Origin: Phaeodactylum tricornutum CCAP 1055/1
Lineage: Eukaryota; Bacillariophyta; Bacillariophyceae; Surirellales; Neidiaceae
Length of the DNA stretch: 64,000 nucleotides
Assembly (NCBI RefSeq): GCF_000150955.2
Contig: NC_011675.1
Coordinates: 512,230 to 576,229, forward strand
Reading direction: 5' to 3'
A model generated the notes under the pieces. It was not told the origin of the DNA. It was given only the letters and a program-made list of their open reading frames with translations, and ran no database searches. Shown here in pieces: positions 1 to 9,250 of the stretch (its first letter is position 1; every line of letters begins with the position of its first letter). Position numbers and translations under genes: made by a program.

Positions 1-492
1 TTCGTGTATACCGTGACTATTGTTGGATGAAGATGGGCCCATCCCGTGTCCCCGCGACGTTGGGTGCGGATGATGCGTAGACGAGTAATACCGATCCGAA
101 ATACCGTGGGATGGCGGTGGCGGAGCTCCTCGAGAGGAATAGCCCGGCGGTGGAGAACCGTGGGATCCCCAAGTCGAGTGTGACGCAGCGTGCGGTGGAG
201 GACCGTGCGAGTGACTCCCGTACGGTGCGTTGCGTGAGCGTCCGTCCCATCCTCCAGAAGGCGGCGGTGGCATGTTGTACGATCCTCCGTTGGTTCCGGG
301 GTGACCTCCGGCAGTGGCGTACGAAAGAGGCTGCGGGGGTCCGTAGCGTGAAGGAGGTGGGGGACCGGGAGGAGGAGGGCCTTGTCGATACGAAGGTGGG
401 GGTTCCTGTGGACCGTTTCCGCTGCCGTGTTCTTGGCCTTTGAGACGCTTAGTGCCGCGCTCGTCCGCATTCGTTGCGGCGGCGGTCGCCAT
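1..492 (-). CDS. Pro/Gly/Ser/His-rich protein, N-terminal part (runs off left edge)
   Basis: An open frame starts at the ATG at 492 on the minus strand and stays open for 164 codons to the first base of the window, so only the N-terminus is visible. It begins MATAAATNADERGTKRLKG. It then becomes strongly low-complexity, with repeated PPPP, SRYGPP, GGH and SHG runs and many His, Ser, Gly and Pro residues. There is no signal peptide, membrane segment or recognisable domain in this part. Such regions are common at the N-termini of RNA-binding or transcription-related proteins, but nothing here proves that. The gene is divergent from the one starting at 1547, with about 1 kb between them. Confidence 0.6.
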   Translation of the reverse strand, partial: MATAAATNADERGTKRLKGQEHGSGNGPQEPPPSYRQGPPPPGPPPPSRYGPPQPLSYATAGGHPGTNGGSYNMPPPPSGGWDGRSRNAPYGSHSHGPPPHAASHSTWGSHGSPPPGYSSRGAPPPPSHGISDRYYSSTHHPHPTSRGHGMGPSSSNNSHGIHE

Positions 493-797
493 AATGCGTG
501 AAGAAGGAATGGTGTAGCGAGGCAACCCGAAAGGCGAGACGAGCGCTAGCTACACAGTCCAACAACGACTGGATGCAATCAATTCCGAGTCCGTAACGAA
601 GGAATCGTTGACTGCAGCACCAATGGGATCGATCCCCAGTCGCGTAGACGGTGAGTCGGTAACGAATCAACACACCGTAACACGAATTGGCAGCAGCGAG
701 AAAGAATAAATCAATCGATGATTGTTGGTTGGAACTGAGTGATTCCGTCGGTTGGATAGGTCGTCCCGTGTGGTCGTTGCGCTCCGGCTGTACTGCA

Positions 798-828
798 AAT
801 TACAATACCTAATGTATGTATTGTAATT
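798..828. repeat. Perfect 11-bp inverted repeat with 9-nt loop
   Basis: AATTACAATAC at 798-808 is followed by a 9-nt spacer and its exact reverse complement GTATTGTAATT at 818-828. It is a local AT-rich island in GC-rich intergenic DNA about 300 bp upstream of the minus-strand gene. It could be a protein-binding palindrome or a cruciform-prone sequence. Chance is also possible. Confidence 0.5.
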
Positions 829-1466
829 ACAATTGTGCGTGTCCTTCTCTCGATTGACCGTAACGCACCGAAACAAAGGAACCGAAATCGGGAACGGGGG
901 GAGGGGGGTTTGACAGTAAAGGGAACTGTCGGTCTCCCATTGTCCACGGTCTCGTTCCTGGGTCGCGGTGTCCTAGTGGCCTCAGGCCGTGGGAGCGCCC
1001 CCCGCCCCGGTAGCGCACGACGGCGCGCAACGGTCTCCGGGCCAGGGGGATCCAATTTCGTAGTCCCACACAATGTACAGGAAATGGTATACCGTATCAC
1101 ATACTACGACGTTACGACATTCCACGAACATACTTGCGGAACGCTACCGTTGAGCGAATGTCCTGGTCCTGATCCTGTGCGGCATCCGGTATTCGGTAGC
1201 GTTCGGTTGAAATAGGACGTGAATACCATGCTGGCTCGCCGATATCTTGTCTGACCGGTAGTATCTAATAGCTTTTCGTGTCACTCGACAATATTCAAAA
1301 GAACGCGATTGCGGGAGGCAATTCTATCTAGACACGGCGGGCGAGTGGCCTAGTCGCCAGCCAGTCTATCGCCTAGTGTGAATCTCCTCCACTGTCCGCT
1401 ACACTGTTGCGGTGGGGTGGGAACCTTCCAACTACGCCTCACTTCTCTCCGCCGAAACTGTGTGAC

Positions 1467-1488
1467 TGTGTGTGTGAGAGAGAGAGAG
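1467..1488. repeat. Short TG/AG dinucleotide microsatellite
   Basis: A run of TG units passes directly into AG units about 60 bp upstream of the ATG at 1547, so it probably lies in the 5' UTR or proximal promoter of that gene. Confidence 0.6.
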
Positions 1489-1546
1489 CAATCTTCCACC
1501 ATTGCAATTTACCGTGACAGGTATACCACACGACAGTGTCACAGCA

Positions 1547-3142
1547 ATGAATGATCCGTACAGCCCGCCTACGGGCGGGAATCCCGTGGATGGGCTTGCC
1601 GTATTCCATTTTCCCACCACCCTCAACGAGGTCGCTACGCCGTTGCAGCCCCACAGTCCGCCAGCGGAAGATTGTCCGAGCATCGGACCGGATGTCTTCC
1701 AACTCTTAGGCTCATCTTCCGCGATGACGGTAGGGGACGATGACGCCGTTTGTGCTACCTCCCCCAAGGTCGCCCCTCCTTCCGCAGTTCCCAGCCCCCA
1801 AGCAACCACGCCTTTGACTCCGGACCCGGTCGTTACGGCAATGCCGGATACACCGTTGGAAGAAGTCGTGCCATTGACCGAGGCCGCGCTAGGCTGTCCC
1901 CGCTCGCGCGGCAGTCTGGTAATCCAGTGGCCTCCCATCACGGACGACGAGCCCTCCAACACTGATACCGAGTCATCCCCCCTCGAACGTTCACTGTCAC
2001 CCAGTCTCGTCGCCGCGGTACAGAGCGCACGCCAACGGGACGAACGTCCCATCACGTTACCGGCCCAGCGTGGGAAGGAAGTCATCCAGAAAAGCACCAA
2101 GGAAACTTCCTCGACCCAAACTCGGTCCGTGGAAGGAGGCCCCGGTACCAACGGTAACAGAAAGTGTTCTCCGAGTCCGTCCAGCAAGACCTGTGATCCG
2201 TCTCCCGACCCGTCCGTCGTCCCGCCAGAATCAGCACCCGAGTCGGCGACAAAGGTTGCAGCGGAAGAAGATGACGCAAAAATTATCACCACCGTACCCA
2301 ACCTTCAGGATCGTATTAGCATCTACGGTGGCCGCAAATCCAAGAAGATTCCCGCTGCCGTCTATAGGCCCCCGCCCAAAATTGATATATACGCAACTCA
2401 GGTTCGTCCACATCCGAGAGATCGGCCGCCTTCGGAACAACATGACAAGGAAGCAAAGAAGTCACAATTGATCGACTCGTTTCCGGTGGCCGCAAAGGAC
2501 AGTGTCAGGGATCGCCTCGGTTTGAAACCAGATGCTGCCGTGCCGAGCAGTGTACAGAACAAGGCAACGCCATCCCAAACCCAGACCAGTAGTCTCGCGG
2601 ATAAATTCTTGTCCCAAATTCAAGGGTCGCAGCCGTCCACCAGGGATTCCGCCTTTGTTTCCGTTGCTCCCAAGGTTGCACCGCCCACTACGTCGGACAA
2701 GGAAAAATTACCAGTACTGGATATTGTGACAACAAGCAAATTCAAAGGCGGTGGTGACGACGACACGTCGATTGGAATGTCGTCCGTCTCCGGCGACGAG
2801 TTCGGAAAAGTAGCTCAGGTAGCCTTTCCATCCCAGCGTACTGGCAGACGAAACTTTGCTGGTAATGAAATCCAACAGCCAACCCGTAACCGTGTGGCGG
2901 CTTACCATAGCACCTTTCAGACGGCAAGCCAAACTCATAACAACGCTACGCCTTTGCCGGATGTGGCCATGGCCAAGCTCGTGGACGAAATGGTAGTGCA
3001 ACGGGTCGGCGAGCTGAAGCGACAATGGGAAGCTGATCACCGACGCCAGTGGCAGGCGTTGGAAGACAAGTGGAACCGATCGTACGAAGATTTGCATGCC
3101 AAGATCGTTGATACAAACCGCCGCCTGGACAAACTCGTGTAG
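1547..3142 (+). CDS. Unrecognised disordered protein with C-terminal coiled coil
   Basis: A single-exon frame of 531 aa. The frame is open a little upstream, but the first ATG is at 1547 (MNDPYSPPTGG). Most of the protein is rich in Ser, Pro, Thr, Asp and Glu with no hydrophobic segment, so it is probably intrinsically disordered. Several stretches resemble phosphorylatable SP/TP clusters. The last about 60 residues (MAKLVDEMVVQRVGELKRQ onward) are charged and heptad-like, with Trp-rich spacing (RQWEADHRRQWQALEDKW), suggesting a coiled coil. I do not recognise a family. It converges on DMAP1 with 262 bp between the stop codons. Confidence 0.7.
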   Translation: MNDPYSPPTGGNPVDGLAVFHFPTTLNEVATPLQPHSPPAEDCPSIGPDVFQLLGSSSAMTVGDDDAVCATSPKVAPPSAVPSPQATTPLTPDPVVTAMPDTPLEEVVPLTEAALGCPRSRGSLVIQWPPITDDEPSNTDTESSPLERSLSPSLVAAVQSARQRDERPITLPAQRGKEVIQKSTKETSSTQTRSVEGGPGTNGNRKCSPSPSSKTCDPSPDPSVVPPESAPESATKVAAEEDDAKIITTVPNLQDRISIYGGRKSKKIPAAVYRPPPKIDIYATQVRPHPRDRPPSEQHDKEAKKSQLIDSFPVAAKDSVRDRLGLKPDAAVPSSVQNKATPSQTQTSSLADKFLSQIQGSQPSTRDSAFVSVAPKVAPPTTSDKEKLPVLDIVTTSKFKGGGDDDTSIGMSSVSGDEFGKVAQVAFPSQRTGRRNFAGNEIQQPTRNRVAAYHSTFQTASQTHNNATPLPDVAMAKLVDEMVVQRVGELKRQWEADHRRQWQALEDKWNRSYEDLHAKIVDTNRRLDKLV

Positions 3143-3404
3143 TCGGAAAGGCCTGTTCCTTTCGCATCCCATTAAGTGTACTAATTTCGTTTCTAATCGA
3201 ACTATATGTAGAACTTTTGTCATTGTCTTACACACAAGAGATCCAGTCGCAAAATTGCTGTACCTCCAATGTGCACGGGCCGTTCGATATAGACGTTGAT
3301 GTTAAGGGGCTAATTTGAACGTAGTGCTTGTTGACTACCTTGCACAAGCAATAGGCCTGTCCTACACATCATTTCAGGATTTGCATTCAAGTAATATAAT
3401 CTCT

Positions 3405-5246
3405 TCAAGCAGATTTCTTAGGTCGCTTTTTTGCGGATGTTTTTGCCTCGCCGATGCTGGGGTCAACCGCCGGCTTCGTCGCAGACCCCTTGGGAGCAGA
3501 AACGCCGGAACTTGTTGTCGTTGCCGTGGTCCCTGATGGAGGCGGTGTTTTGACCTCAGCTTTGCGCTTTCGTTTCGGCGCAGTCTTTTTTGTCGGTATA
3601 CCACCAGCCAGGACTTGCTTACCGCCAGGAGGTGTTTGTTTTGTATCAGGCTTGCTCTCCCCTGTCGGTTTCTTCAAAGTTCCTGGCTTTTTGCCAGCTC
3701 CGGCTGAGCCTGCAGTTCCTTTGGGTTTGCTTGTCTTAGAATTTTTGCTACTTTTGCTGCGATTTGTCACGCTCGGTACCGAAGAGGGTAACGGAGTTAT
3801 ACCCATCAAAGTCTCTTCTTGGACTACCCGTACGTTACCGCCCATCTTCGCCAACTTGAGTCTCTTACTCTCAACGAGGCCTTCTTTTTGGAGTGCACTC
3901 TTTTGGAGAATGAGCAGAGTCAGTGCGTCTTTTCGAACGGAATCGTACATGTCGCACACGCGTTTGGTGGCGATCGGTTGTACAGGGACCTTCATATCTA
4001 CTAAGATTGCTTGCATCCTAGAGACAAGTGTTTTATTGAGACCAACACCACCACCTGTTGCTGGCAGTGTAAGACGCCCTGACTGAAGGTATGGTGTTTG
4101 TGGCATGGGTGTGGGTGCGGTTGACGCAAATGCATCGTTTAATGCAGCCGAATTAATGGCAGCTCCAGCAACAGCACTGGGGACTGGTGTCACCGAACGC
4201 GACGGGTTTCTGGAAGACGCATCATTCGACAGCTTGTTGCCGCCTCCAGCGGCGGCCGCCAGGATATGACCACCAGCTTTCTTTACCTTGCGCAGCTGCG
4301 CCTCGACAAATTTGAGTTCCTTACGCAATTCAGCTTCTTCTGCTTCGTCTTCTTTGGTACGATTCCATAAAGCTTCCATATGAGTTCTCCTTTCACGTTC
4401 GTAGTTCAAATCAAATACCTTGTTTGATGTCCCCGAACCGAGGTTGTGCATAAGCGGTTGATGTTTAGGATCAGAACTCGCTAGGGCACGCGCCGCGGCA
4501 GTCTCGATCAATAGCTGATCAGCTGCAGCTTTTGGATCTTCCGATGGATCTGGTTGTGACACTGCTAACGCTTTTGCCTCGGCGGCGGCTTCTTGGGAAA
4601 TGCGGTTCTGTGTCAGTATCGCAGCCACTTCGTAGTATCGATGCTGTAGATCCTCAATTTTTCGAGCGTCGCCGTCTGACGGTTCCTGAAACAGCGCCAA
4701 CCACCGATCGTGCACTACAGGCCATCGCAATTCAAAACGTCTAGAAAGATCCATCAGGTGATCAGTCTCACTTCTCGTCCAAGCGTCGCTCTTGAGAAAG
4801 CGATTGTACTCGTCATCCGAATATGTGACTGGGTCGAGATGTATATCAAAGCGAGCAAAGGGGTAGTCGGGATACTCCACATTTGCACGAACCCAATGGT
4901 GAAAGAGAGCACCGTCTGTTCTACTACTAGAGGCGAACGGAGCCCATGTCCATTTCCGTGCCGGCTTGGACTTGGAAATCCACTTGTTCCCAACCTTGAT
5001 CAAGCCCTCTTGACCAGCCGTCTTGTCTCCCGCCTTGGTATTGATTGGAAATGCGGGTACCCCTGGGGGAAGATCAGCCGATGCAGGATCCTGTTTTCCA
5101 GCCAAGACCCCCACAACTTGTCGAGACATTCCCTGCATCTGCATAGCTCGGCTGGGTTGGTGATGGGAAGGAACCGGCGGTGGTGGTCCATTCGAGGCAG
5201 TCTGTTTCGGACCTCCAACGCCCAAGATTTGCGCCACATCCGCCAT
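3405..5246 (-). CDS. DMAP1: DMAP1/SWC4-type subunit of SWR1/NuA4 chromatin complexes
   Basis: Single-exon gene, 613 aa, ATG at 5246. Residues about 88-200 match the DMAP1/SWC4 SANT-like domain: KWTWAPF, ALFHHWVR, YPFARFDIHLD, YSDDEYNRFL and W-x-R-x-ETDHLMDLSRRFELRW, followed by RKIEDLQHRYYEVA. A charged coiled coil lies near residues 290-330 (RTHMEALWNRTKEDEAEEAE). The C-terminus is a low-complexity tail rich in Lys, Pro, Thr and Ser that ends KKRPKKSA, probably nuclear and DNA-interacting. In animals, yeast and plants this protein belongs to the SWR1/TIP60 (NuA4) complexes that deposit H2A.Z and acetylate histones. It is divergent from the nuclease gene at 5770. Confidence 0.9.
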   Translation of the reverse strand: MADVAQILGVGGPKQTASNGPPPPVPSHHQPSRAMQMQGMSRQVVGVLAGKQDPASADLPPGVPAFPINTKAGDKTAGQEGLIKVGNKWISKSKPARKWTWAPFASSSRTDGALFHHWVRANVEYPDYPFARFDIHLDPVTYSDDEYNRFLKSDAWTRSETDHLMDLSRRFELRWPVVHDRWLALFQEPSDGDARKIEDLQHRYYEVAAILTQNRISQEAAAEAKALAVSQPDPSEDPKAAADQLLIETAAARALASSDPKHQPLMHNLGSGTSNKVFDLNYERERRTHMEALWNRTKEDEAEEAELRKELKFVEAQLRKVKKAGGHILAAAAGGGNKLSNDASSRNPSRSVTPVPSAVAGAAINSAALNDAFASTAPTPMPQTPYLQSGRLTLPATGGGVGLNKTLVSRMQAILVDMKVPVQPIATKRVCDMYDSVRKDALTLLILQKSALQKEGLVESKRLKLAKMGGNVRVVQEETLMGITPLPSSVPSVTNRSKSSKNSKTSKPKGTAGSAGAGKKPGTLKKPTGESKPDTKQTPPGGKQVLAGGIPTKKTAPKRKRKAEVKTPPPSGTTATTTSSGVSAPKGSATKPAVDPSIGEAKTSAKKRPKKSA

Positions 5247-5769
5247 GGTAAGGAAAAAGGTGTTAGGAACCTAAGAAAAGAATCGGTTTATGTTCGTAGT
5301 ATTGGGACAATTCGAAAGCAAGCAAAGGAGGCGACTGTCAGTAAAAGGCAGCCTCTCGGGTGCAGCTCTGTTTCGTGTCCTGCCATCCGTCCCCGTTTTC
5401 TCTGTGGAAGTAATATTCCTCAGAAGGGATACTTACTGTTTGCTACATTGACAGCACCTCAAATTAATGGATGAATTAATTGTGATCGACACAGAATTCC
5501 CCATTGTAGATAGTATGTCTTCTCGAAGATACTTAATTTCAAATATCGCATCCGACAATGAACGTGATAAAAACTAATAAGTCTCGAGATTACTGTCAGA
5601 GTAAAACCATCACCAACGTTCTCCCGCCGACCGGTAAATCGTATCTATCTCTGACAACTACCGGTACCAAGCCGGTTGACCCATCTTTCACAGTCACCGC
5701 GCTAACTATGATGCCAAGCAGCCTGCCAAAGTATGTTTCTCCAGTCGCATTTATCTCGACTGAGAGGAT
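5247..5769. other. Shared upstream region of DMAP1 and the YqaJ-type nuclease gene
   Basis: 523 bp between divergent starts. It contains one copy of the recurrent intergenic nonamer (TCACAGTCA at 5688-5696), about 75 bp upstream of the plus-strand start. No other gene is visible. Confidence 0.5.
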
Positions 5770-7441
5770 ATGTGGTATTTGATAGGAACAGCGCTACTCT
5801 CTCTGGCGGTAATCATGGCCGACTGGTGTTTAGATGCCTTCACACCCGCTCGAGATCGTGGGCTTGCCCCATCTCAGCTCCTTGTGGCTACGTTATCCCG
5901 GAAGACCAAGAAGCCGGCGGCTTCCAAAACATCCAACCTGTTGGTCCCTTCCCAGGTCATGAATGGCCGAAATTGTGTTGCTCAAAATGCGGATACCTCG
6001 GAGTCTGAAGCAGTGCAGTCAGAAAGTGAGATTCGTACTTTGATCGAAACGCCGTCGGTCGCGTCGACGGCAAACTCCATCCGTCGCAATCGTCGACAAC
6101 GACGACCCAAGCAACCAGCAGTAAATAAGAAAAAAGCAACTATCGCATCGTTCCCAGCAACTGGAAATCTACCCGACATCTTTTGGAGGGCCGTACCAAT
6201 GGATCACTTGCGAGAGGTACGTCCAGGCATCTGCCAAGTTGGTTCTCCGTGTGTGCAAATGCTGAAAGCTAAACCGTACACCATTTCCTTTCTAATAGCA
6301 TCCTCGATTCGTCCCGTTGCCTCAACCAGAATTTGTTGCCAAGCTGTCTTGCCTAGAAGACGCTCGGCTGTTTCAACAAGGATCGTGGCAGTGGGATGCT
6401 CTGCATAACGGTAGATGCACAACGTCGCAGGCCGTTGCGGCATTGGGATTCCTGGAACCCACTGCTGCCGAAGTCCTGGGTGTCCCACCAGCTTGGCGTC
6501 GTGGTGGCGGCGGTGCCTTTCATCGTCTCGGTAAACCAGCGCTGCGTACTTTGGATGAAATGAACGCAATATTGTGCGAAGGAGCGAAAGCAAACTCGAC
6601 GACAATCGATGAGGTTACAGATCTATGGGATGATGACGATGTACAAAATACCACCTTTTTTGCTCGCTACCTGCACGAAACTGATGATGAAGAGATAAAG
6701 GAACGTACAGAGCAATTACGTAGACTTGGACAAGGAGACTATCTGGACAAAGCGGTTCGACTCTTGTGGGGAAATACTCAAGAAGCAACCGCGCTACTGA
6801 CGGCAATCAATTATTTCACAAAAACCGATAAAAAGGTTGTGCTGAAGGAAGTTGGCATGTGCGGTGCGGGACTGGACTTAAATCAGACAGATCTAAGATC
6901 GTCGTTACTAATTGGAGCCACTCCGGATGGTGTATTGCATTACGACGATGGTAGCATCGAGGCAGTGGAAGTGAAAAATCATTGCCCGTTCTATTCCAAT
7001 AGAGGTCGAAAACGTAATGGAGGGAACATCAAGCGTTTTTCCGTGGGAAATTGGCCTTGGAAGGATACCAGCGGGGTCTTCTCCCAATATATTCCTCAGC
7101 TTCAAATGGAGATGCTTTGTTTGGGTACGGGTTGTCGTTCAGCTGTTATGGTACGGCAAAGTGCTACAAATGGTGCACTGATTTTGCGCATGAAAAGAGA
7201 CGACGAGTGGATTGAAGAGATGCTGTATTGGCTGCATAGGTTTCAATGCGATTACGTCGAAGCTAAGAAAGCTCCTCCGAGAGATTTCTTTTGGGATAGT
7301 CCGGAAAAAATGGATCGTTCTCGATACCGACGTTTTGTCAACCGCACCGCTGAAATTCGAAATGCTGTGAAGCTCGTGGCTGAAATTCCTAACGATCAAA
7401 TTCAGCGGGTAGAGGAAGACGCACCGATGTTTCTGGACTAG
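5770..7441 (+). CDS. YqaJ/lambda-exonuclease-like PD-(D/E)xK nuclease
   Basis: Two exons, 5770-6216 and 6299-7441. The 82-nt phase-0 intron has a GTACGT donor and a TAG acceptor, giving about 529 aa. The C-terminal half carries the YqaJ/lambda exonuclease core: LIGATPDGVL supplies the acidic residue, EAVEVKN is the E-x-K motif, and YIPQLQMEM is the conserved Gln-rich helix. VAALGFLEP and LGVPPAWR precede the core. The N-terminus (MWYLIGTALLSLAVIM) is hydrophobic and could be an organelle signal, although a second ATG at 5815 (MADWCLDAF) would remove it. Residues about 100-125 are basic (IRRNRRQRRPKQPAVNKKK). Related enzymes are 5'-3' exonucleases acting in single-strand-annealing recombination. 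The substrate and compartment here are inferred, not shown. Confidence 0.8.
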
Positions 7442-7953
7442 CCTAACCTAGCTAGACAAGAACATAGCTGGCTGTGAAATGTGAGAGTCTTCTCAGCGTT
7501 CGTTGATTCTCTTGACTGTGAGCCAAAGTCTACTGATGGCCGTCAACTTGCATGTATCGTGTCAGGTTGAATTGACACTCGCTAGCTAGAGTGAAAGACA
7601 AGCGAACTAATGTAACTTCAGTGACGGACAGCTTTTTGTGTCTGGGGATAATATTGATTGAGCAAATAATAAAAAAATTAATTTTCGTTCATTAAAGAGA
7701 ATCCTAAAACTATCCTTTGATACTTGGAAAAATGTCTCAGTGTAAATTTTGATTAGGTAGTGATTTTCCCTGACAGCGAAATGCAATGTTTTCGATTTTG
7801 GTTTGCATGGAGCAGTCGAGTAATCGATCGAACAACACTGATTCCAGCTCCTTTCTCGAAGAATCTCTCTATTAAATTAGTGTTTGCACGTCAGACACGA
7901 ACATACTTCGACGCCAAGTTTATAATTCAGAGACTCCAGAGCGCCTGAACACC
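7442..7953. other. Intergenic region upstream of RPE
   Basis: 512 bp with no convincing gene. It carries TGACTGTGA at 7513-7521 and an AT-rich stretch at about 7655-7760. It includes the 3' end of the nuclease gene and the RPE promoter. Confidence 0.5.
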
Positions 7954-8637
7954 ATGAGTCATTCCTGTCCTGCACTAATTGCCCCATCACTACTATCGTG
8001 TGATTTGGCAAATATTGCCACCGATGCCAAACAAATGTTGGACATGGGGGCGGATTGGTTGCACATGGATATCATGGACGGCCATTTCGTTCCGAATTTA
8101 TCCTTTGGTCCACCGGTAATTGCTAGTTTACGGGAAGCTATTAAAGATGCCTACATTGACTGTCATTTGATGGTTAGCGCACCGTTCAAATGGGTAGCAC
8201 CTATGAAAAAGGCGGGATGTACATCATTTACCTTCCATTTGGAAAGTGAGATGCCCGAAGGGGGAGTTCCCGCTATGATTGAGATGGTCAAGGACGCGGG
8301 TATGAAAGTCGGTATGGTGATCAAACCAGGAACTCCAATTGAAAACCTGGACCCTTTTATACCCGATATTGACATGGTGTTGATTATGACAGTAGAGCCC
8401 GGTTTCAGCGGTCAATCATTTATGGCGGACATGATGCCGAAGATCAAGTATCTTCGCTCGAACTACCCGAATTTGAACATTCAAGTTGATGGCGGCGTAA
8501 GCCCTTCCACCATTGACGCTGCGGCCGAAGCTGGAGCTAACGTAATCGTTGCTGCTAGTGCTATTTTTGGTTCGGACGATCGGCAAGGAGTCATTAATGC
8601 TTTGCGCGCTGGTGTCGAAAAGTACCAAACTGAGTAG
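7954..8637 (+). CDS. RPE: Ribulose-phosphate 3-epimerase, probably cytosolic
   Basis: Single exon, 227 aa, the normal length for this enzyme, which interconverts ribulose 5-phosphate and xylulose 5-phosphate in the pentose phosphate pathway. The family motifs are all present: IAPSLLSCD at the N-terminus, GADWLHMDIMDGHFVPN with metal ligand His37 and catalytic Asp39, CHLMV with His71, VEPGFSGQSF, and VDGGVS with the second catalytic Asp near 179. There is no presequence, since the family homology begins within eight residues of the ATG (ACCATGAG). This therefore looks like the cytosolic isoform rather than the plastid Calvin-cycle one. Confidence 0.95.
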   Translation: MSHSCPALIAPSLLSCDLANIATDAKQMLDMGADWLHMDIMDGHFVPNLSFGPPVIASLREAIKDAYIDCHLMVSAPFKWVAPMKKAGCTSFTFHLESEMPEGGVPAMIEMVKDAGMKVGMVIKPGTPIENLDPFIPDIDMVLIMTVEPGFSGQSFMADMMPKIKYLRSNYPNLNIQVDGGVSPSTIDAAAEAGANVIVAASAIFGSDDRQGVINALRAGVEKYQTE

Positions 8638-9250
8638 GCAAGTTAAATTTATAGAGAATGTGTAGTTCTTTTTCAACAAACGCCATTATGATCTAGCGTT
8701 TTCGAGGGATGTAATTGCAGAAAAGAGCTACATGGTGCTATATGAGACCAACTTACGTCCGAAAGTTTCAATTGCAGTCACGGTCAGCAGCCGTCGTGTC
8801 TTTTTGCTGTTGTAACTCTATCTTTCGTCTCGTGTGCACAAAGATAGCTCTAGCTAGCTAGACTGGTCGACTCATCCGTGCTGTCGCTATCATTCTTGGA
8901 AGAATGTGGAATTTCAGATTATTTTTCCAAAGGTTCCAAAAGGAGTTTCAGGATTACTTCGCCCAATCACAGCCGTTTGTTTGTCTCACAGTCAATACTT
9001 CGAAGGGTGCTGTTTAGAGCTGACTGTGAGCAAGAACGACGACATACGACACAGACACGCATGCTATATGTTTCAAACGTCCTCTGGTCCGTTCAGAAAT
9101 ACTGAGAACCACGACATGACGATGTTCTTTGTCGGTGTCATTACTGTTGATCCAAAGAGTTGAATAGTGGAACACAAATCCATGCAAGAAGTTCTGCGAA
9201 CACTGGTACGCTTATTGCCATGCGCAAAGGATCACCCTTCATTTCCGTAA
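8638..9250. other. Intergenic region upstream of the acyltransferase gene
   Basis: 613 bp with no convincing gene. It contains a head-to-head pair of the recurrent nonamer (listed separately at 8985-9030) about 220 bp upstream of the next ATG. Confidence 0.5.
8985..9030. promoter_or_regulatory. Inverted pair of the TGACTGTGAG motif
   Basis: CTCACAGTCA at 8985-8994 and its exact reverse complement TGACTGTGAG at 9021-9030 are separated by 26 bp. Both are copies of the nonamer that recurs in intergenic DNA throughout the window. The symmetric arrangement suits a dimeric protein-binding site or a stem-loop; function is inferred. Confidence 0.4.

Larger units (their letters stand above)
493..1546. 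other. Intergenic region between divergent genes
   Basis: About 1 kb separates the two divergent starts. It holds a perfect 11-bp inverted repeat (798-808 / 818-828) and a short TG/AG microsatellite (about 1467-1488) just before the start at 1547. Open frames here are GC-rich chance frames with no recognisable protein. It presumably contains both promoters, but I see no clear TATA box. Confidence 0.5.

Noticed and set aside
711-1215. Overlapping open frames of about 126-129 codons on both strands upstream of 1547
   Set aside because: GC-rich chance frames; composition is random-looking and no motif is visible.
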